Under the pieces are notes generated by a model. It made no database searches. It worked only from the letters and a program-made list of their open reading frames with translations, and was not told the origin of the DNA. A stretch of DNA of 64,000 nucleotides from assembly GCA_028564705.1 (NCBI GenBank), contig JAPXFQ010002824.1, positions 1,268,501 through 1,332,500 of the forward strand, read 5' to 3'. Positions 48,838-61,193 of this stretch are shown piece after piece; the stretch's first letter is position 1, and each line of letters opens with the position of its first letter. Origin of the DNA: Apricaphanius iberus (Eukaryota; Chordata; Actinopteri; Cyprinodontiformes; Aphaniidae). The translations under genes and the position numbers were made by a program.

Positions 48838-51727
48838 TCAACGTGAGAACTGACGGCACTCCGTATTACCAAAGTAACAGTCTGTATTTGCCACCGGCCC
48901 CGGAATATTCATATGGGCTCTCCGGCGGCTCCTGTTTCCCAGCCGTCGGGAAGCGCAGCGAGCCGACGACCCAAAGCGTGATTCCGTCTTCGATTCCATA
49001 TGTTCAGGGGATGGAAACTTGGCTGGAAACGTCCAGGTCCTGCCGAGTGGATCAACCCTGCAGCGGCCAGCATTTAGCTCAGTGTTCATTTTCCCCGAGC
49101 ATAAAGGAGGAGAGCGCATGCTGCATTTATGAGTCAGACAAATGCCCTAAAGGAGTGACAGCAGATGAAATATCCTACTCTACCGCGTCCTGCCCCCTTA
49201 CTCCGGGTAGCACCGTGCCAGTACCCGGCTACTTCCGTCTGTCTCAGACATATGCGTCCAGCAGGCTATATCATGATGTTCAGCCAGACATGAATCACTT
49301 CAGTCTGCAGCGACCCAACGACTTTGAAGGCCAGCGCACCCAGCCGCAGTCCGCCTCTGCGGAGCCGGAGCGCGGGGAGAGCCACAAGGAGGCGCCCGTC
49401 TCTGCGTCTTGCGCCCCGGCCAGGGAGGAGGAGGACAGCCGCCTCTCCTCGGAGAGCTCATCTTCCACGGAGCCCGCTGAGACGGGGTGTCCAGACAAGT
49501 CCGTAAAAGGTGAAAACTTGAGAAGCTGCTGCACAATGACGCAAAAAGGATAAAGCTTCATAGATATGCACATGTTTTCTTTAAGTGGGCGGTTATTGTT
49601 TTACAACCAATTAAGGTTTCCGATGCATGATAGAGGATTGGTTTCAGCTTTGGCTGAACCAGGAGCTCTCAGGTCTGTGTTTGAGCTGAGACAAATTTGA
49701 CCATGACTTGGCCAATCAGAGCCGAGGACTAGACCCTATACTGGCTCTTTGGTTGTATTTAAAATGGAAACAGGGCCCAATTAGTTGCGCCTTCGTATGG
49801 CATCATAGCGTTCTTATTTGCAACACCACTTAATTCAATAACTGAACTAGGCATTCATTATTTTAAGCATTATATTAACGATGAATGAATAAGAAGCTTT
49901 GGCTCAAAAGTGTTATTTTCTTTTAAGATTCAATTTATACACTGTAAACACATGTATTTGATACTTCAACACTAAAATTACAATATATTCACAACTTTTG
50001 TTTATCGTTAAAGGGGTGAACGAGTTTTGTCTGTGGTTTTAATAGAAACACAATGGTATTCTCAGCCTATGACCTGCTTGCACTATAATACTGCCGATTT
50101 ATTCTGCTTTTTAGAAATATTTAGAGACAGCCTACTATATTTTAAATGGTACTAGAGAAAAAACAGTCTCTTCTATGATCATTATTTAGTTTACATTGCC
50201 TGAAATCAATTTATTTAATCTCATGGCACTAAACAACAAAGAAAAAAAAATTAATATCCGTGAATATATCAAATAAAATCCTTCTAACAGTATCCAATAG
50301 ACAGATTTAGATTCATTTTCATACACACAAACTTGATCTTAGACTACATTGCAGTCAAATTCAGTTTCTGACGCCAGCTGCTATAAATCTGTCTGGAATC
50401 CCAGCTGATTGCAGGGAATCAATTACTTGATCTTGAATTAAAAAAGGTTACGGTTTTTGACTTAAAAGAACATTTCTTTTGAAAGTTTACAATTCTTTAA
50501 TTTAGGTGAATCAAAACAGAAATGCATAATAAATGCATTAGTCAGTACAATATAATTTTAACACGAATTACATAAAAAATTACATAAAAACGTTTTATTA
50601 AATTATGGTGCAGTAACATGATTTTCCTGCTGATATGCATACAAAACTGATATCCTGCTGTGCCTTAGTTTAAACTTAATTTTACTGTAAAATAAAAATA
50701 GATCAGATACTCGATATTCGTTGTTTTTATTTTAACAACCAAGAAATTACAGTTCAATCAAAAACAATGTTATTGGTGTGTTTATAGTAAAAGCTACTTT
50801 GAAGCAATGCACAGTCTCTCACAAATCTGTTTATCTTATTGTAGATTTGCAACACATTTTGAGACAAAAAGCTATATATTGTTATCCAAATGACAATAAA
50901 TGTTAACCAAAATTTAAAATAGCCAGTAATCCATTTTGAAATGAAACAGGATACATAAATATGTTTATCGATTATCATACCTTAATTTTAACGTGAGCTA
51001 AAGACATTTCTCCCTGTAATAACAATAATAAATAGGCATGTAGATGATTTATAGTGATCACTTGTAACAGTTTATATGATAATTTAACAACAGTATCTTT
51101 GACATTAGAAGATAAAGTTAAACATTTTAACTGTTAATTGTAATGTAGCATTTATTATTATTATTTATTATTATTATTATTTTATTATTATTATTATTGT
51201 CTTTTGCAGCTAAACTGGAAACATTTTTTGCTTTGGTTACATCCGTGCGTAAAATCGTGATGGACACCAAACAAACTTGCAGTGTAATGGTTTTGGTCAG
51301 ATATTTCGGCAGATTTTTGCACTTACACATCATATACTAAATAGTAAATCAATTCACTGAGTAATTTTCATGTATGCTTTTAATTTTACATCTTGACTTT
51401 TATTATACTTGTTGCCTCCAGTAATACTCCAGTGCATTTGCCATTGTTACAGGAGATGGGAAAATGGAGAGCACGGCCAACTGGCTGACAGCAAAGAGCG
51501 GTAGAAAGAAGCGCTGTCCCTACACCAAGCACCAGACTCTGGAGCTTGAGAAGGAGTTCCTCTTCAATATGTACTTGACTCGGGAGCGTCGTCTAGAGAT
51601 TAGCCGCAGCGTCCACCTCACCGACAGGCAAGTCAAAATCTGGTTCCAGAACCGGAGGATGAAACTGAAAAAGATGAGCCGTGAAAACAGGATGCGGGAG
51701 CTCTCCAGCAACTTTGGGTTTTCGTGA
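48735..51727 (+). CDS. hoxa10b: hoxa10b, posterior Hox transcription factor
   Basis: Abd-B class homeodomain factor of trunk/tail and fin patterning, nuclear, partner of PBX. Exon 1 is 48735-49509 (donor AAAAG|GTGAAA), exon 2 51453-51727 (acceptor TTACAG); 349 codons, phase-1 intron of 1.94 kb. The N-terminus [33 protein letters not shown] matches the group-10 start, so the first ATG of the frame is used. ANWL (267-270) is the PBX-binding tryptophan motif just before the homeodomain (275-334, [20 protein letters not shown]; helix 3 [16 protein letters not shown]). The C-terminus [10 protein letters not shown] is typical of group 10. A Ser/Glu-rich linker precedes the intron. The intron holds a short (TTA)n tract near 51150-51200. 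Confidence 0.96.
51500..51679 (+). other. hoxa10b: hoxa10b homeobox
   Basis: Sixty codons in exon 2; the [17 protein letters not shown] segment is diagnostic for group 10. Confidence 0.95.
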
Positions 51728-52060
51728 AACTATGATGAAACCCCCTCCTCCTGTTCGTCCTTTCCTCCGCCTTCTCATCCAACCAAACTGTGAGAGTACC
51801 CTTGGAGAAACAGGATCCAACTGCTAACTTATTGATCAGAGCTGTTCTTGTCATGGATTTGTATTTATGCGTGGTCTCATTTGATCCATCCAGTTGTTTT
51901 AGGCTTGTACATATTGTGCGCTCTATCTGAGCGATCCATTGGATTTTGCATGCTGGACTCACCACTGGCTCATCTGTGTTACAGTTACATGTAGCCCGTA
52001 ATGTGATGACTGAAAAAAACAAAAGGTCTGGTGAATATTTGCACATTAGCTGCTCAGATG

Positions 52061-52066
52061 AATAAA
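52061..52066 (+). terminator. hoxa10b: hoxa10b poly(A) signal candidate
   Basis: AATAAA 334 bases after the stop codon. Confidence 0.55.
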
Positions 52067-52902
52067 AACAATATAGCCGCACAAAACCAGAGGCTTTGTG
52101 CGTTGTTTTAAACGATCACTTGTACATGCAGCATTTTCATTTTAATTCAGCGCAATTTCTGCACAGGAGAAAAACAAACAAACAAAAAAAGACCAAAAAC
52201 AATGTTTTTAGAGACCCGAAGTCTCTGTCTTCAGATAGGCTGAACGTGACATTAGCATACGTTTCATACTAATTCATAAACATTGAATATGTTACACATT
52301 ACTCACCGCTAACAGCTTTTTGCCATGCCTTGACGTCTTTGCACTATTCATTTCTCGACCACGATTGCAAATCTAGACGGACATGACAGCAGCGTCATTT
52401 TCATTTTTTATTTGATTGCAACTATGCTTGGGGAGGAGGATTTGAATCCAGATTAACGAATGAATTACCAGCACCATCATGTATCTAACAAGAGTTAACC
52501 AGTAATAAGCTGTCCTTGATTAACGCTTCATGTTTGTATAAGGTCCAACGAGGAAAACAAATGAAGGGGAATGAATACACATCCCTCAATAACAAACGGC
52601 ATTTAAGTCAATTGTGTGTTGTTTTTTTATTTGCTGAAAGCTGGGCTTGGTTAGGGCTAACACTAACAAGTGTTTAACAGCATTGGGGCATCATTAGGCG
52701 TCTTTATGTTGGCAGTACTGATGTTGAGCTTCCATTTTCAGTTATGATTCACTTTGTTCATACAGAAGGAAACGCCGTTCATTCCATGTCTATCCAACAA
52801 AAAATATCCCGTCTAATGGTATGCTACTATCTGGGATGCTGTGAAAGTCTGATTTTCTACTTACTGGAATTTTTTACAGCCATAAACTACCGCCTCTACA
52901 CA

Positions 52903-52966
52903 AACACACACACACACACACATATATATATACATATATATATGTGTGTGTCTATACATATATATG

Positions 52967-53040
<74 letters not shown>
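52903..53040 (+). repeat. compound (CA)n-(TA)n-(TG)n microsatellite
   Basis: CA repeats pass into TA repeats with two TG/TA interruptions and end in TG repeats, so the whole can fold back on itself. Confidence 0.95.
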
Positions 53041-53041
<1 letters not shown>

Positions 53042-53146
53042 CCCTTTTCAACTAACATACGGGTTAGACTAGGTTTTCACTCTTAAAACGAAAATCACAA
53101 AATACAATTGGACATAAAAACACCAATCGCTTTGCAGGAGAGCAGG

Positions 53147-53231
53147 CTGTTGCGTGGTTTAGGTAGTCTCATGTTGTTGGGCTTTTTATTTTATGTTCCC
53201 ACAACCCGAAACTGCCTTGATTACCTCAGTG
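53147..53231 (+). ncRNA. mir196b: mir-196b precursor hairpin
   Basis: The mature arm is 53160-53181, beginning TAGGTAGT (the miR-196 seed) and ending TGTTGTTGGG. The opposite arm around 53198-53219 contains ACTGCCTTGA, as in vertebrate mir-196b, and both outer flanks (CTGTTG..TTTAGG and ATTACCTCAG) follow the known mir-196b precursor. The arms pair well, with a U-rich loop. It lies between hox10 and hox9, the standard place of mir-196. The mature sequence has C where miR-196 normally has T at base 9, outside the seed. miR-196 represses several Hox mRNAs. Confidence 0.9.
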
Positions 53232-54081
53232 AAATTCATCTAATAATTAAAAGCACATCCGTTTTGGTTACCTTTATTACTAATGTACATCATTAATAAA
53301 AAAGTGCATTTGCTATTTCAAACTGGAGTAAAAAAAAACAACCCGTTGAACTGGGGGGTTCATCTGTGCGTACAAAACAATCACATGGGAGAATCGTCTT
53401 ATTTGTGTTGGTTTTCAAAAATATGAAGCTTTACAGGGAGATCATGGGAAGGATGGAATTTTAAACTGATGGAATGAAAAGATTCAGTTGGTGTGGAAAA
53501 GGTGTGGACAGACAAGGCCTCGGTTATGACCATCGCAGTCTCGCCAGTTGCTTTGAAAAACACCGGATGCGTCTGCCTGGACCGTGCAGAGAAAGAAGAC
53601 AAAGGTTGAGGTTTATTGGTGATATTTAGCTTAGACAGCCAGGCTGTAACCTGAAGAAAAACAACCAAATTGCCCGTGATAAAACGAACCGTTATATGGC
53701 ACCCAAATAACTCCAGTCCCGCTGTTTTAACGCCTTGGATTGCCTTCAAAGTGGAGCCTGGCTTACAGACACAGTCTCTCGAAAACTTTACTTTAGGTTT
53801 TTATACAATATATTTATATATAAATCTATTCACATGTTCAGTATGTTTTAAGTAGGTAACAATAAAAGACCGAAACACAATTACTATTTACGTTTAGGAT
53901 AGTAAGATCTAAATCTGTTTCAGCGTTTTTATATAGATCTAACAAATTTACATTTCCATATATTTTCTAAAGTGGCACAAATGTTCTTTTCTATCAGAAA
54001 CATTAAAGAAGCAATAACCTTGCTCTTGTATCAACACATGTCCTAAGGATCCCTTGCCCAAAATAATAACATTTATTGCTT

Positions 54082-54089
54082 ATAAAAGG
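54082..54089 (+). promoter_or_regulatory. hoxa9b: candidate hoxa9b TATA box
   Basis: TATAAAAG about 350 bases before the hoxa9b start; a CACGTG E-box follows at about 54212. Confidence 0.35.
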
Positions 54090-54386
54090 AAATATTTGCC
54101 AATAAAATAGCGGGGATTTGCCATTAAAATATGGTGAGGGAAAATGGTGGCTCCCGTTTTAAGCCGAGTGGTATACAAACTGATTTATTATTTATTGTTC
54201 TGTCCCACGGTCACGTGTTTTGGGGCGCCCTATCCAGTTTTGGACAGGGTTCAATTTACTGGACGGAGGGAGATTGTAGGTGGCGCACCAACGCAGCACC
54301 TTGCATTGGAATGAATCCGTTTTCTCAACATTGCAGGACTGTAATAGCAAGGTTTTTAAATTTATCATATTTCTTTGGTGCTTTGC

Positions 54387-54387
<1 letters not shown>

Positions 54388-54420
<33 letters not shown>
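54388..54420 (+). repeat. (TA)16 tract 15 bp upstream of the hoxa9b ATG
   Basis: Uninterrupted TA dinucleotides ending 15 bases before the chosen start codon. In the hoxa9b frame they read as alternating Tyr-Ile. Confidence 0.97.
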
Positions 54421-54424
<4 letters not shown>

Positions 54425-54435
54425 CTTTTGCTGCA

Positions 54436-55417
54436 ATGGGGACCAGCTACTATGTTGACGCGCGCATTCTTACGGAGCAAGAAGAAATGGCACCGATGAG
54501 GTACTCATCCTCTGCAGGGATTGAGCAGACAGCGCACACTGAATATGGCGGACAGGAGCAGAAATCTTCAATTTTCGGCGGATCCTGGAGCACTATCACG
54601 GCGCACCCCCCTAACGCATATCTACATCACCAATACAGCGGGGATGCAGATGGCATTTTTGCGCGTTCCTGGGCGATGGACCCGGTCTCTGCATCGCTGT
54701 GCTTGACAGGAATCCCTTCTGCTGCCACGCATTACGAGATTAAGCCCGAGCCGCTGCTCAGGGTTGCGGAATGCACGACACTAGAGACGCACGTAACGCT
54801 TTTATCTGACATTGAAAATGGAAGTTCCCTCACGGAGCTTCCCTGCGAAACATCCTCCACATCTACAGCCAGCGACGACAAGCAGACGGCAGAGAAAAAA
54901 GAGGAGCTTGATGCAAGTAAGCAATACAACGCTTTCCTAGTACGTGGCCTTAACAGGATGTGGAAAATGTGTTAAAAATTTTGACAAATAGGATTTTTAA
55001 ATGCTGTCCAATATGAACTGACAAAAAAAGGGAACACTTTTGTTTATATGTACGCTTCTTCGACCTTGATTAAGATATATATTTGTTTGTGTATAAAAAC
55101 ATTAAACATTTTCTCCATGAATTATCGATAATAATTATCGATGAATTAAAATGTCCTCTTGGTGACCTTTTCCTCCAGAAAACCCGTCGTCCAACTGGCT
55201 GCACGCAAAGCCGACCAGGAAAAAGCGCTGCCCCTACACCAAGCACCAAATCCTCGAACTGGAGAAAGAATTTCTCTTCAATATGTACCTCCCCCGGGAG
55301 CGCAGGTACGAAGTGGCGCGACTTCTGAATCTGACAGAGAGACAGGTGAAAATCTGGTTCCAGAACCGCAGAATGAAGATGAAGAAGGAAACTAGAGACA
55401 GAAGGAAAGACAGCTAA
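54436..55417 (+). CDS. hoxa9b: hoxa9b, posterior Hox transcription factor
   Basis: Abd-B class homeodomain factor, nuclear, PBX/MEIS partner. Exon 1 is 54436-54916 (donor GCAA|GTAAGC), exon 2 55179-55417 (acceptor CTCCAG); 239 codons, phase-1 intron of only 262 bp. The start [12 protein letters not shown] matches the group-9 N-terminus, so it is preferred although the frame is open back to an ATG at 54280 through the TA repeat. NWLHAK (166-171) is the PBX-binding tryptophan motif. The homeodomain is residues 173-232 ([20 protein letters not shown]; helix 3 [15 protein letters not shown]), and [17 protein letters not shown] marks group 9. It ends RDRRKDS, a short tail. Confidence 0.95.
55124..55142. 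repeat. 19-bp palindrome ATCGATAATAATTATCGAT
   Basis: Perfect 9-bp arms around a single A, in the hoxa9b intron 36 bases before exon 2; each arm holds ATTA-type homeodomain core sites. Confidence 0.85.
55214..55393 (+). other. hoxa9b: hoxa9b homeobox
   Basis: Sixty codons in exon 2. This frame has no ATG upstream within the exon and needs the splice. Confidence 0.95.
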
Positions 55418-55782
55418 TGCCCACTGGCATTTAAACCTGGAGGAAGGAGAGGAAGAGAGGAGGGGGGGACTTAAAATTCCTGGTACATGTTGTTGTAAAG
55501 TAGTGTTGTTAAAACTTGGTTGGGTGTAATTTTTTTTAACAGGTTTTCTGTGTTTGTGTCTCGTTGTGAATTTAGATCTCTTGTATTTTGCGCACACATT
55601 TTCTTGACTCTATAGGCCGTTTATTATTTGCATGACTCAATACTTGACTATCTGGATGTCTTTCAGCTACCCATCTGCATTGGTTACCGTGTTTATTGCG
55701 GCCTTGTATGTTTAATTGGTGGATGCATTTGTGAAAACCTTGCGCGCACTTGAAATATCTTATCTGTATTGATTTTATTTAA

Positions 55783-55788
55783 AATAAA
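55783..55788 (+). terminator. hoxa9b: hoxa9b poly(A) signal candidate
   Basis: AATAAA 366 bases after the stop. Confidence 0.55.
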
Positions 55789-57846
55789 GTAGAGTTTGTA
55801 TCGCACAATACCTGTTTTGTTGCAGTGAATAATTTCCATTTGGAGGAAGATTAGCCTACGTCATGTTTTTGTATATTTATAATACAAACAGCTGAGTGTA
55901 GGCTAGATTCAGCTGAAATCAAACATACATTTAAAATGTATTACTCAGTTTCTGAAATTGGTTCAAACTGGCTAAACGCTTAATTTCTAACGTGTGAAAA
56001 TGTTATTTAAGGGCAAAACAAAAACATTTTGGTATAGAAAAAGCAAAAATACCCTAATTTTGTTATCGTCTTCTGGCATGTGAAATGACGTACAAAAAGG
56101 TATCGCAGTTTTGTTTTTATTTAGAATTTAAGATATTGGTTTGAAAGATAAGAACGTTATTATGTGCACCTATTTTATGGGCTATTATAGCACAGTTTAT
56201 TAATTGGAATTAATTTCATAACGAAACCATTTTCATGAACATTTTACTTTTTATGTTTTTATTATTATTTTATTATTAATGTTTTATTATCATTTATTTT
56301 ATATTATTCAGAAAGCATCTAAAGGCTGATGGATAATAAGTTTTTAAAAAAAATGTACATTTAAAATACTGTATTAATTCATGTTATCTTGTTATTTGCC
56401 TAGTCAAAGATTAATTTGGGCCTGATAACATAAAGGGGCAAAGAAGAAGAAATTGTGAAGAAATTATGTGAATTTACAGAAGGGCTATTTTTGTACTAAC
56501 TGGAATCTTTTTCTGACTAGAACACATTCAATATTATATTTCTTTTTTACATTTTTGGTATGATTTTTTATTCAGTTAAATCTTGTAAAAAGCTTTTTTT
56601 AATTTTCAATTTAGTTATTTTTAAAAGAGAGTCCCTAGCCAAAACTTTTTTTTTAAATAATTGTATTTGGGCCTTAAGGTGAAAAAAAAGAGATTGACGT
56701 GGTTATTGTCTGATTTGTGGCATCCATGTATGCATTTCTGGAATATGTGCTCCCTTTTCGCCCTATAAACTGCTTTCTTCTATGGCTGCCTTCTTCAACT
56801 ATCACAACCCGACTGTTTATAAGGTGCGAAAATAGTGCAGCATGCAGAGGCTCAGTGACAGCATTCAGGCAGCATTTCTGACTTGCGTCCAGCAAACAAA
56901 TCTGGGATAGCCGACTATTAGAGTGAGGGGGTACCGACAAAGACCCCCACTCAGAGCGGGGCGCATGGTGCCATTGAGGAGATTGCATCTGGGTCTGCCT
57001 TCAAAGGTGTAATTACTTTACAACCATCTAGCATTTCACTGCCTCGGAGCAGAGGCATCCGTTTGTTGTTTGTCTTTTTCGTGCGCTGAGCTCTCTGGAA
57101 AAGCAAAGAGACCGAATATTACATATTTACTTACTAAAATAACGCTTATATTTATATTTTCCCCACCGATGAAAAGTAGAAATGGCAAACTCTACCAGAA
57201 AACGGGGGCCAAAAATAAAGTAAAAGACTGGTCATTGGAGATGTAGTGAAGGCTTTGTGCTCAGCAGAAGGCTGCTTCGCTTATACAACCAGCAGGGGGA
57301 GCCAATGGCTCATTTGGAGACCAGACCTAATGATGCGTTCAAGTTACACAATCGTCACTCCTTTTGGAATGCCGAGCTCCACTTGGATTTCCTAGCATAT
57401 CTAATCAAGAGCTATGCTCTTATATTTTCTGACTTATTTTGTGGACATTTTATTCCGAAAATAAATCACGCAACATCAGTGTCTGATGTCAAAACTAAGC
57501 GTCTTATAACTGATTTTTAAATAAATTGTTCCTGATAACAAAATATGACATATCTAACCCGTCTCCTCAGCTCATCATTTCAGGGTGTTTGGTTATTTTC
57601 TATATGGATTCGTCTACTTGTTATTCCAAAACGAACCCTTTCGTTTCCTTTCAACGAAAAATGCTTCCCCTCTCCGTCTCACTCTTTGCTACTCTCACCA
57701 CAAAAGATAATGTGACACATTCATTCTGTAATTCCTTTGTCTTGGACACTGATGGGATGTTTTAACGAGAGCTGATATTCATATGTGCCAAAAGCCATAA
57801 ATAAACACACCGCTATCCAGACCTCACTCGGGATTACAGTGATTTT

Positions 57847-57900
57847 GTGTGCGTGCCTGTGTGTGTGTGTGTGTGTGCACGCGTGTGTTTGTGTGTGTGA
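57847..57900 (+). repeat. (TG)n tract with a CACGCG interruption
   Basis: Alternating purine-pyrimidine run with a TGCACGCGTG centre, suited to Z-DNA. Confidence 0.9.
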
Positions 57901-60376
57901 ATGCCGTCCCCGCCAGATGATCTCCATGAATGCTAGCGCTGGACATTCTCCGGAACAAATAGCAATGCGAGGAGCCGTGCTGCAGAAAAACAGAAAGTTA
58001 CTAGGAAGTTGTTTGCAGCGACCTTTTACGACCCCCTATCCATCAACCGTCACGACACTAGCAGTGAGAGAGGAGACCCTTTTGGAGGGGGGAGAGTCCA
58101 GGAGGAGAAAACCTGAGTACATTTATCCCCTTCGAGAGCAGTCTGTTAGTCGGGGATGAGAAGGAAGAGGTTATCCCTGTGTTATCAGCGCTTTATTGAG
58201 CATAACGCATACAGGTTTTATCCCAAAAATGACTGTTTTTGCAACTCATACTAATGAATATTTTTTATGAGTTTACATTACTTTTGAAGACTTTATAAAA
58301 CGAAAACAGCAGCAACAACAAAACTATTATTCTTGTTTTTTTATAGCTGCAAATCTAATAATAGTATTTGAGAAATTAAAAATTAAATCTTGGTTTTCTC
58401 GATCGCAGTTGTGGTGTTCTGTATAGGTTTTGGCACAGAGGACAACAGCCGCACTGCACTTTCAGCTCAAAGCTATCAATGGTGTCATTTTAACAACGTA
58501 AAATGATGCGTAAAATTAAAAATGTGCATAACTGACGCGTAAATGCGTCAAAAAATACGGTTGCAACATGTTACCGAGGTAGAGGAGTCTTCTATAGGTA
58601 AAGGGTGGAATTATTTTACTTATAAGAAGTAAAAGTCTTTACCTCCAGGAAGAATCTCCAATATTTGACAGTGTGGTATTCATTAATCGAATATGATATC
58701 GAAAACAAAATGAAATTATTTCTGTTCAAAATAGAACATTAGAATTTACAAAGCCATTTTGCCCCGAAGCTCCATACAAAAAAAAGCTCTAATGTGACAA
58801 TCCTCTCGTAAACACGGCTTAGATTTCTTCAACACAAACACATTTACACACACTTGACAGTGTATGCACTTTCCAAAAGGATAATATTCGCCTTAGGTTT
58901 CTGTGCATTTTTTTCTTTCACTCCTTTTATTTTCACTCAACGGGAAGAGCATAAATACATGATATATGTAAAGAGCTCAGACTGTTTTGCCAAAAAATAC
59001 GCAATAAACACTTCAGTCGTCTCACTGTATTACACCAGTTATCTAAACATTAACCCATCAATCTATCACACGTGTTTATGTAACAAATGTTGCAGATGAG
59101 TACATATTTCTTTTTAAATTAATCATTTTTGCAAACTTTAAAAGCACAGACGCACACGTGTTATTTCTGATTTATTGTTTTTTTTATTATTACTTATAAT
59201 GAAAATAACATCTGTGCCTGCATGATGAGTGAAATATCATTGCTTTTAAAGATTCCCCATCCGAGGATACGTTGCTGCCGGTTTGTTGGCCTGCTTGCCT
59301 CCCAGATGTCTCCAGAGCAGACGGGAAACGGGACGCTCTCTGGTCCGCCCAGACGTCGTCTACAAGCTTTCTCAGCAGAGAGAAAAAGACGAGGCCGAGT
59401 GGCTACAAGGAATCTGAACAAAAGGGAACAGATTAGGTTTCAGCTTTAAAAGGGAAATATAAATATATTTCTATTTTACATTTGAATATGTATATTCTCA
59501 CATAATTTATCTTGCGATTGTATTCTATTCTAAAGTTTCTCTGTTCACTTATGGTTCCATTTGCACTACTGTGTCCATTTAAGCCTTTTGTTGGTGTGAT
59601 ATAAGTTATAGTTATTTCAACGTTTAGAATAGAATAGAAACCTTTATTATCATACTAAGGAAAAATTGAGCATTCAGTTAAAAGGAAATATAGATTTATA
59701 AAGTGTAACTGCACACTACATTTGGGAAATAATCACATATGCTGTAAGAAGCAGTAAGCTGAAAAAAAATTAGTTTGGCATTAAAGTGAGATTTAAAAAA
59801 TGTAACTATTAGAAATATTTTCTATTATTTCAGGTCTGTCCTACCCCAGTTTGTAGGTTATAATTTGGCCTGGTATACGGTAGGCTATTTGTTACAGGAC
59901 GTGTTTTAAATATTCAGAATGCCTTTTTTCAAACAACTATTGAATTGTTTTACCTGCAAGTGTCTATCTAAACATATGTGTAGAACTATTTTAGAACGTG
60001 CTCCCGTTCTGTTGAAGTCAAACCATCTAAAACAAGATCGGTGCTGAGCACCAACACCCACTCACCTCAGCGAATAGCTGATCCTTAATGAAAAAGCTGC
60101 TTCGTTCCATTCAAGAAACCTTTAAGCATGCGATATTCACTTCCATTTTTATAAATTCTATATTTCCCCTTTGGCAATGAAGATAAAAAGATGTTTACTC
60201 TCTACAAGTCACATGTGGATTGCTACTATAATATTTAAAGATTCTGGATAAAAGGCTTAGTTCTTTAAGAGAAACTAGAATTTAACTCTAGCCCCATAGT
60301 CAGTGTGGTGTGCCCTCCCTGGCCACATATGATCTAAGGAAGGTTGGATGGTTCAGATGTGTTCTCTGGCAGGGAG

Positions 60377-60409
60377 CTGTCAAACCTTTTTGGCCGGAAA
60401 GATTGATCA
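60377..60409 (+). promoter_or_regulatory. candidate Meis/Prep plus Hox/Pbx site pair upstream of hoxa2b
   Basis: CTGTCA (60377-60382), the Meis/Prep core, is followed 17 bases later by AGATTGATCA (60400-60409), one base off the AGATTGATCG Hox/Pbx consensus used in rhombomere-4 enhancers. 1.8 kb upstream of hoxa2b. Confidence 0.35.
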
Positions 60410-61167
60410 CACTCAGCTACCCAGGCTCTTTGTTTAGAGGCTAAGCAATAAACACTCTTCTAATCCCTACATCTTTCCTGCAGCTACAGCACTGCAATAG
60501 CAAACCTCTGCAGCTCCCTTTCGCTGAGTTTCAAACAGTAATACATGTAGCAGGAGGTTCAGGTCAACATCATTATACTACATCCTGGATGATATTCAAG
60601 TTAAACAAGTAAGTCAGCACAGCAAAAAGAAAAAAGTAATTCTTAGAATATTTAAATCACATACTGTAAACCAAAGTTACACATGAAATTATGTTATCAG
60701 AAACACCCCAAAATTGATTAACAATACGTTTCTGTGCCTCAGTTTCTGTTTGTATTGGGGGAGGGGTGGACATGTCTTTTCATGTGTCTGCAGCATTTTC
60801 CGCCTTCAAGGAAGGCTCAAGATGAACGCCTTGTCCACCGACAGAGACGATTGACTCCCAACACTTATATGGACATGAGTAGAGGGTCATGTTAGAAACA
60901 AACTCAGCTTTAAGACTCATAATTTACCCAGGCGTGCCAAATATGCACAGCCTGTGAGACGGGGCGCTTCCAGAATGTTTTATAAGGGGTGGGCACTAAA
61001 AAGAGTGGGATGGCAAACCAATGTTTTCAAACACCTTAATAAGAGAAGTTAGCTGATTCAGTATGTTAGAACATGTTTTTTTTTTTTTCACCCATGTAAA
61101 AGGTAGAGTCCATGATTTGGAAGTTGTTGATATTTGGGCCATGGACATTCACACTGGAGCATTATGG

Positions 61168-61193
61168 GGCACAACATAACATAACATAACATA
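61168..61193 (+). repeat. (ATAAC)n short tandem repeat
   Basis: About five pentamer units. Confidence 0.85.

Larger units (their letters stand above)
51728..54435. other. hoxa10b-hoxa9b intergenic region
   Basis: Contains the hoxa10b 3' UTR, a CA/TA/TG microsatellite, the mir-196b hairpin, and the hoxa9b promoter region with a TATA-like box and an (AT)n tract. No other gene seen. Confidence 0.75.

Noticed and set aside
52744..53058. Frames of alternating Ile-Tyr/His-Thr
   Set aside because: Translated CA/TA microsatellite.
53399..53749. 116-codon - strand frame next to mir-196b
   Set aside because: No recognisable domain or splice context; length compatible with chance.
55070..55597. 175-codon - strand frame opposite hoxa9b exon 2
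   Set aside because: Antisense of the homeobox exon; no independent gene signature.
57785..58159. 124-codon + frame beginning in the (TG)n tract
   Set aside because: Starts with translated repeat (Cys/Val), no family resemblance.
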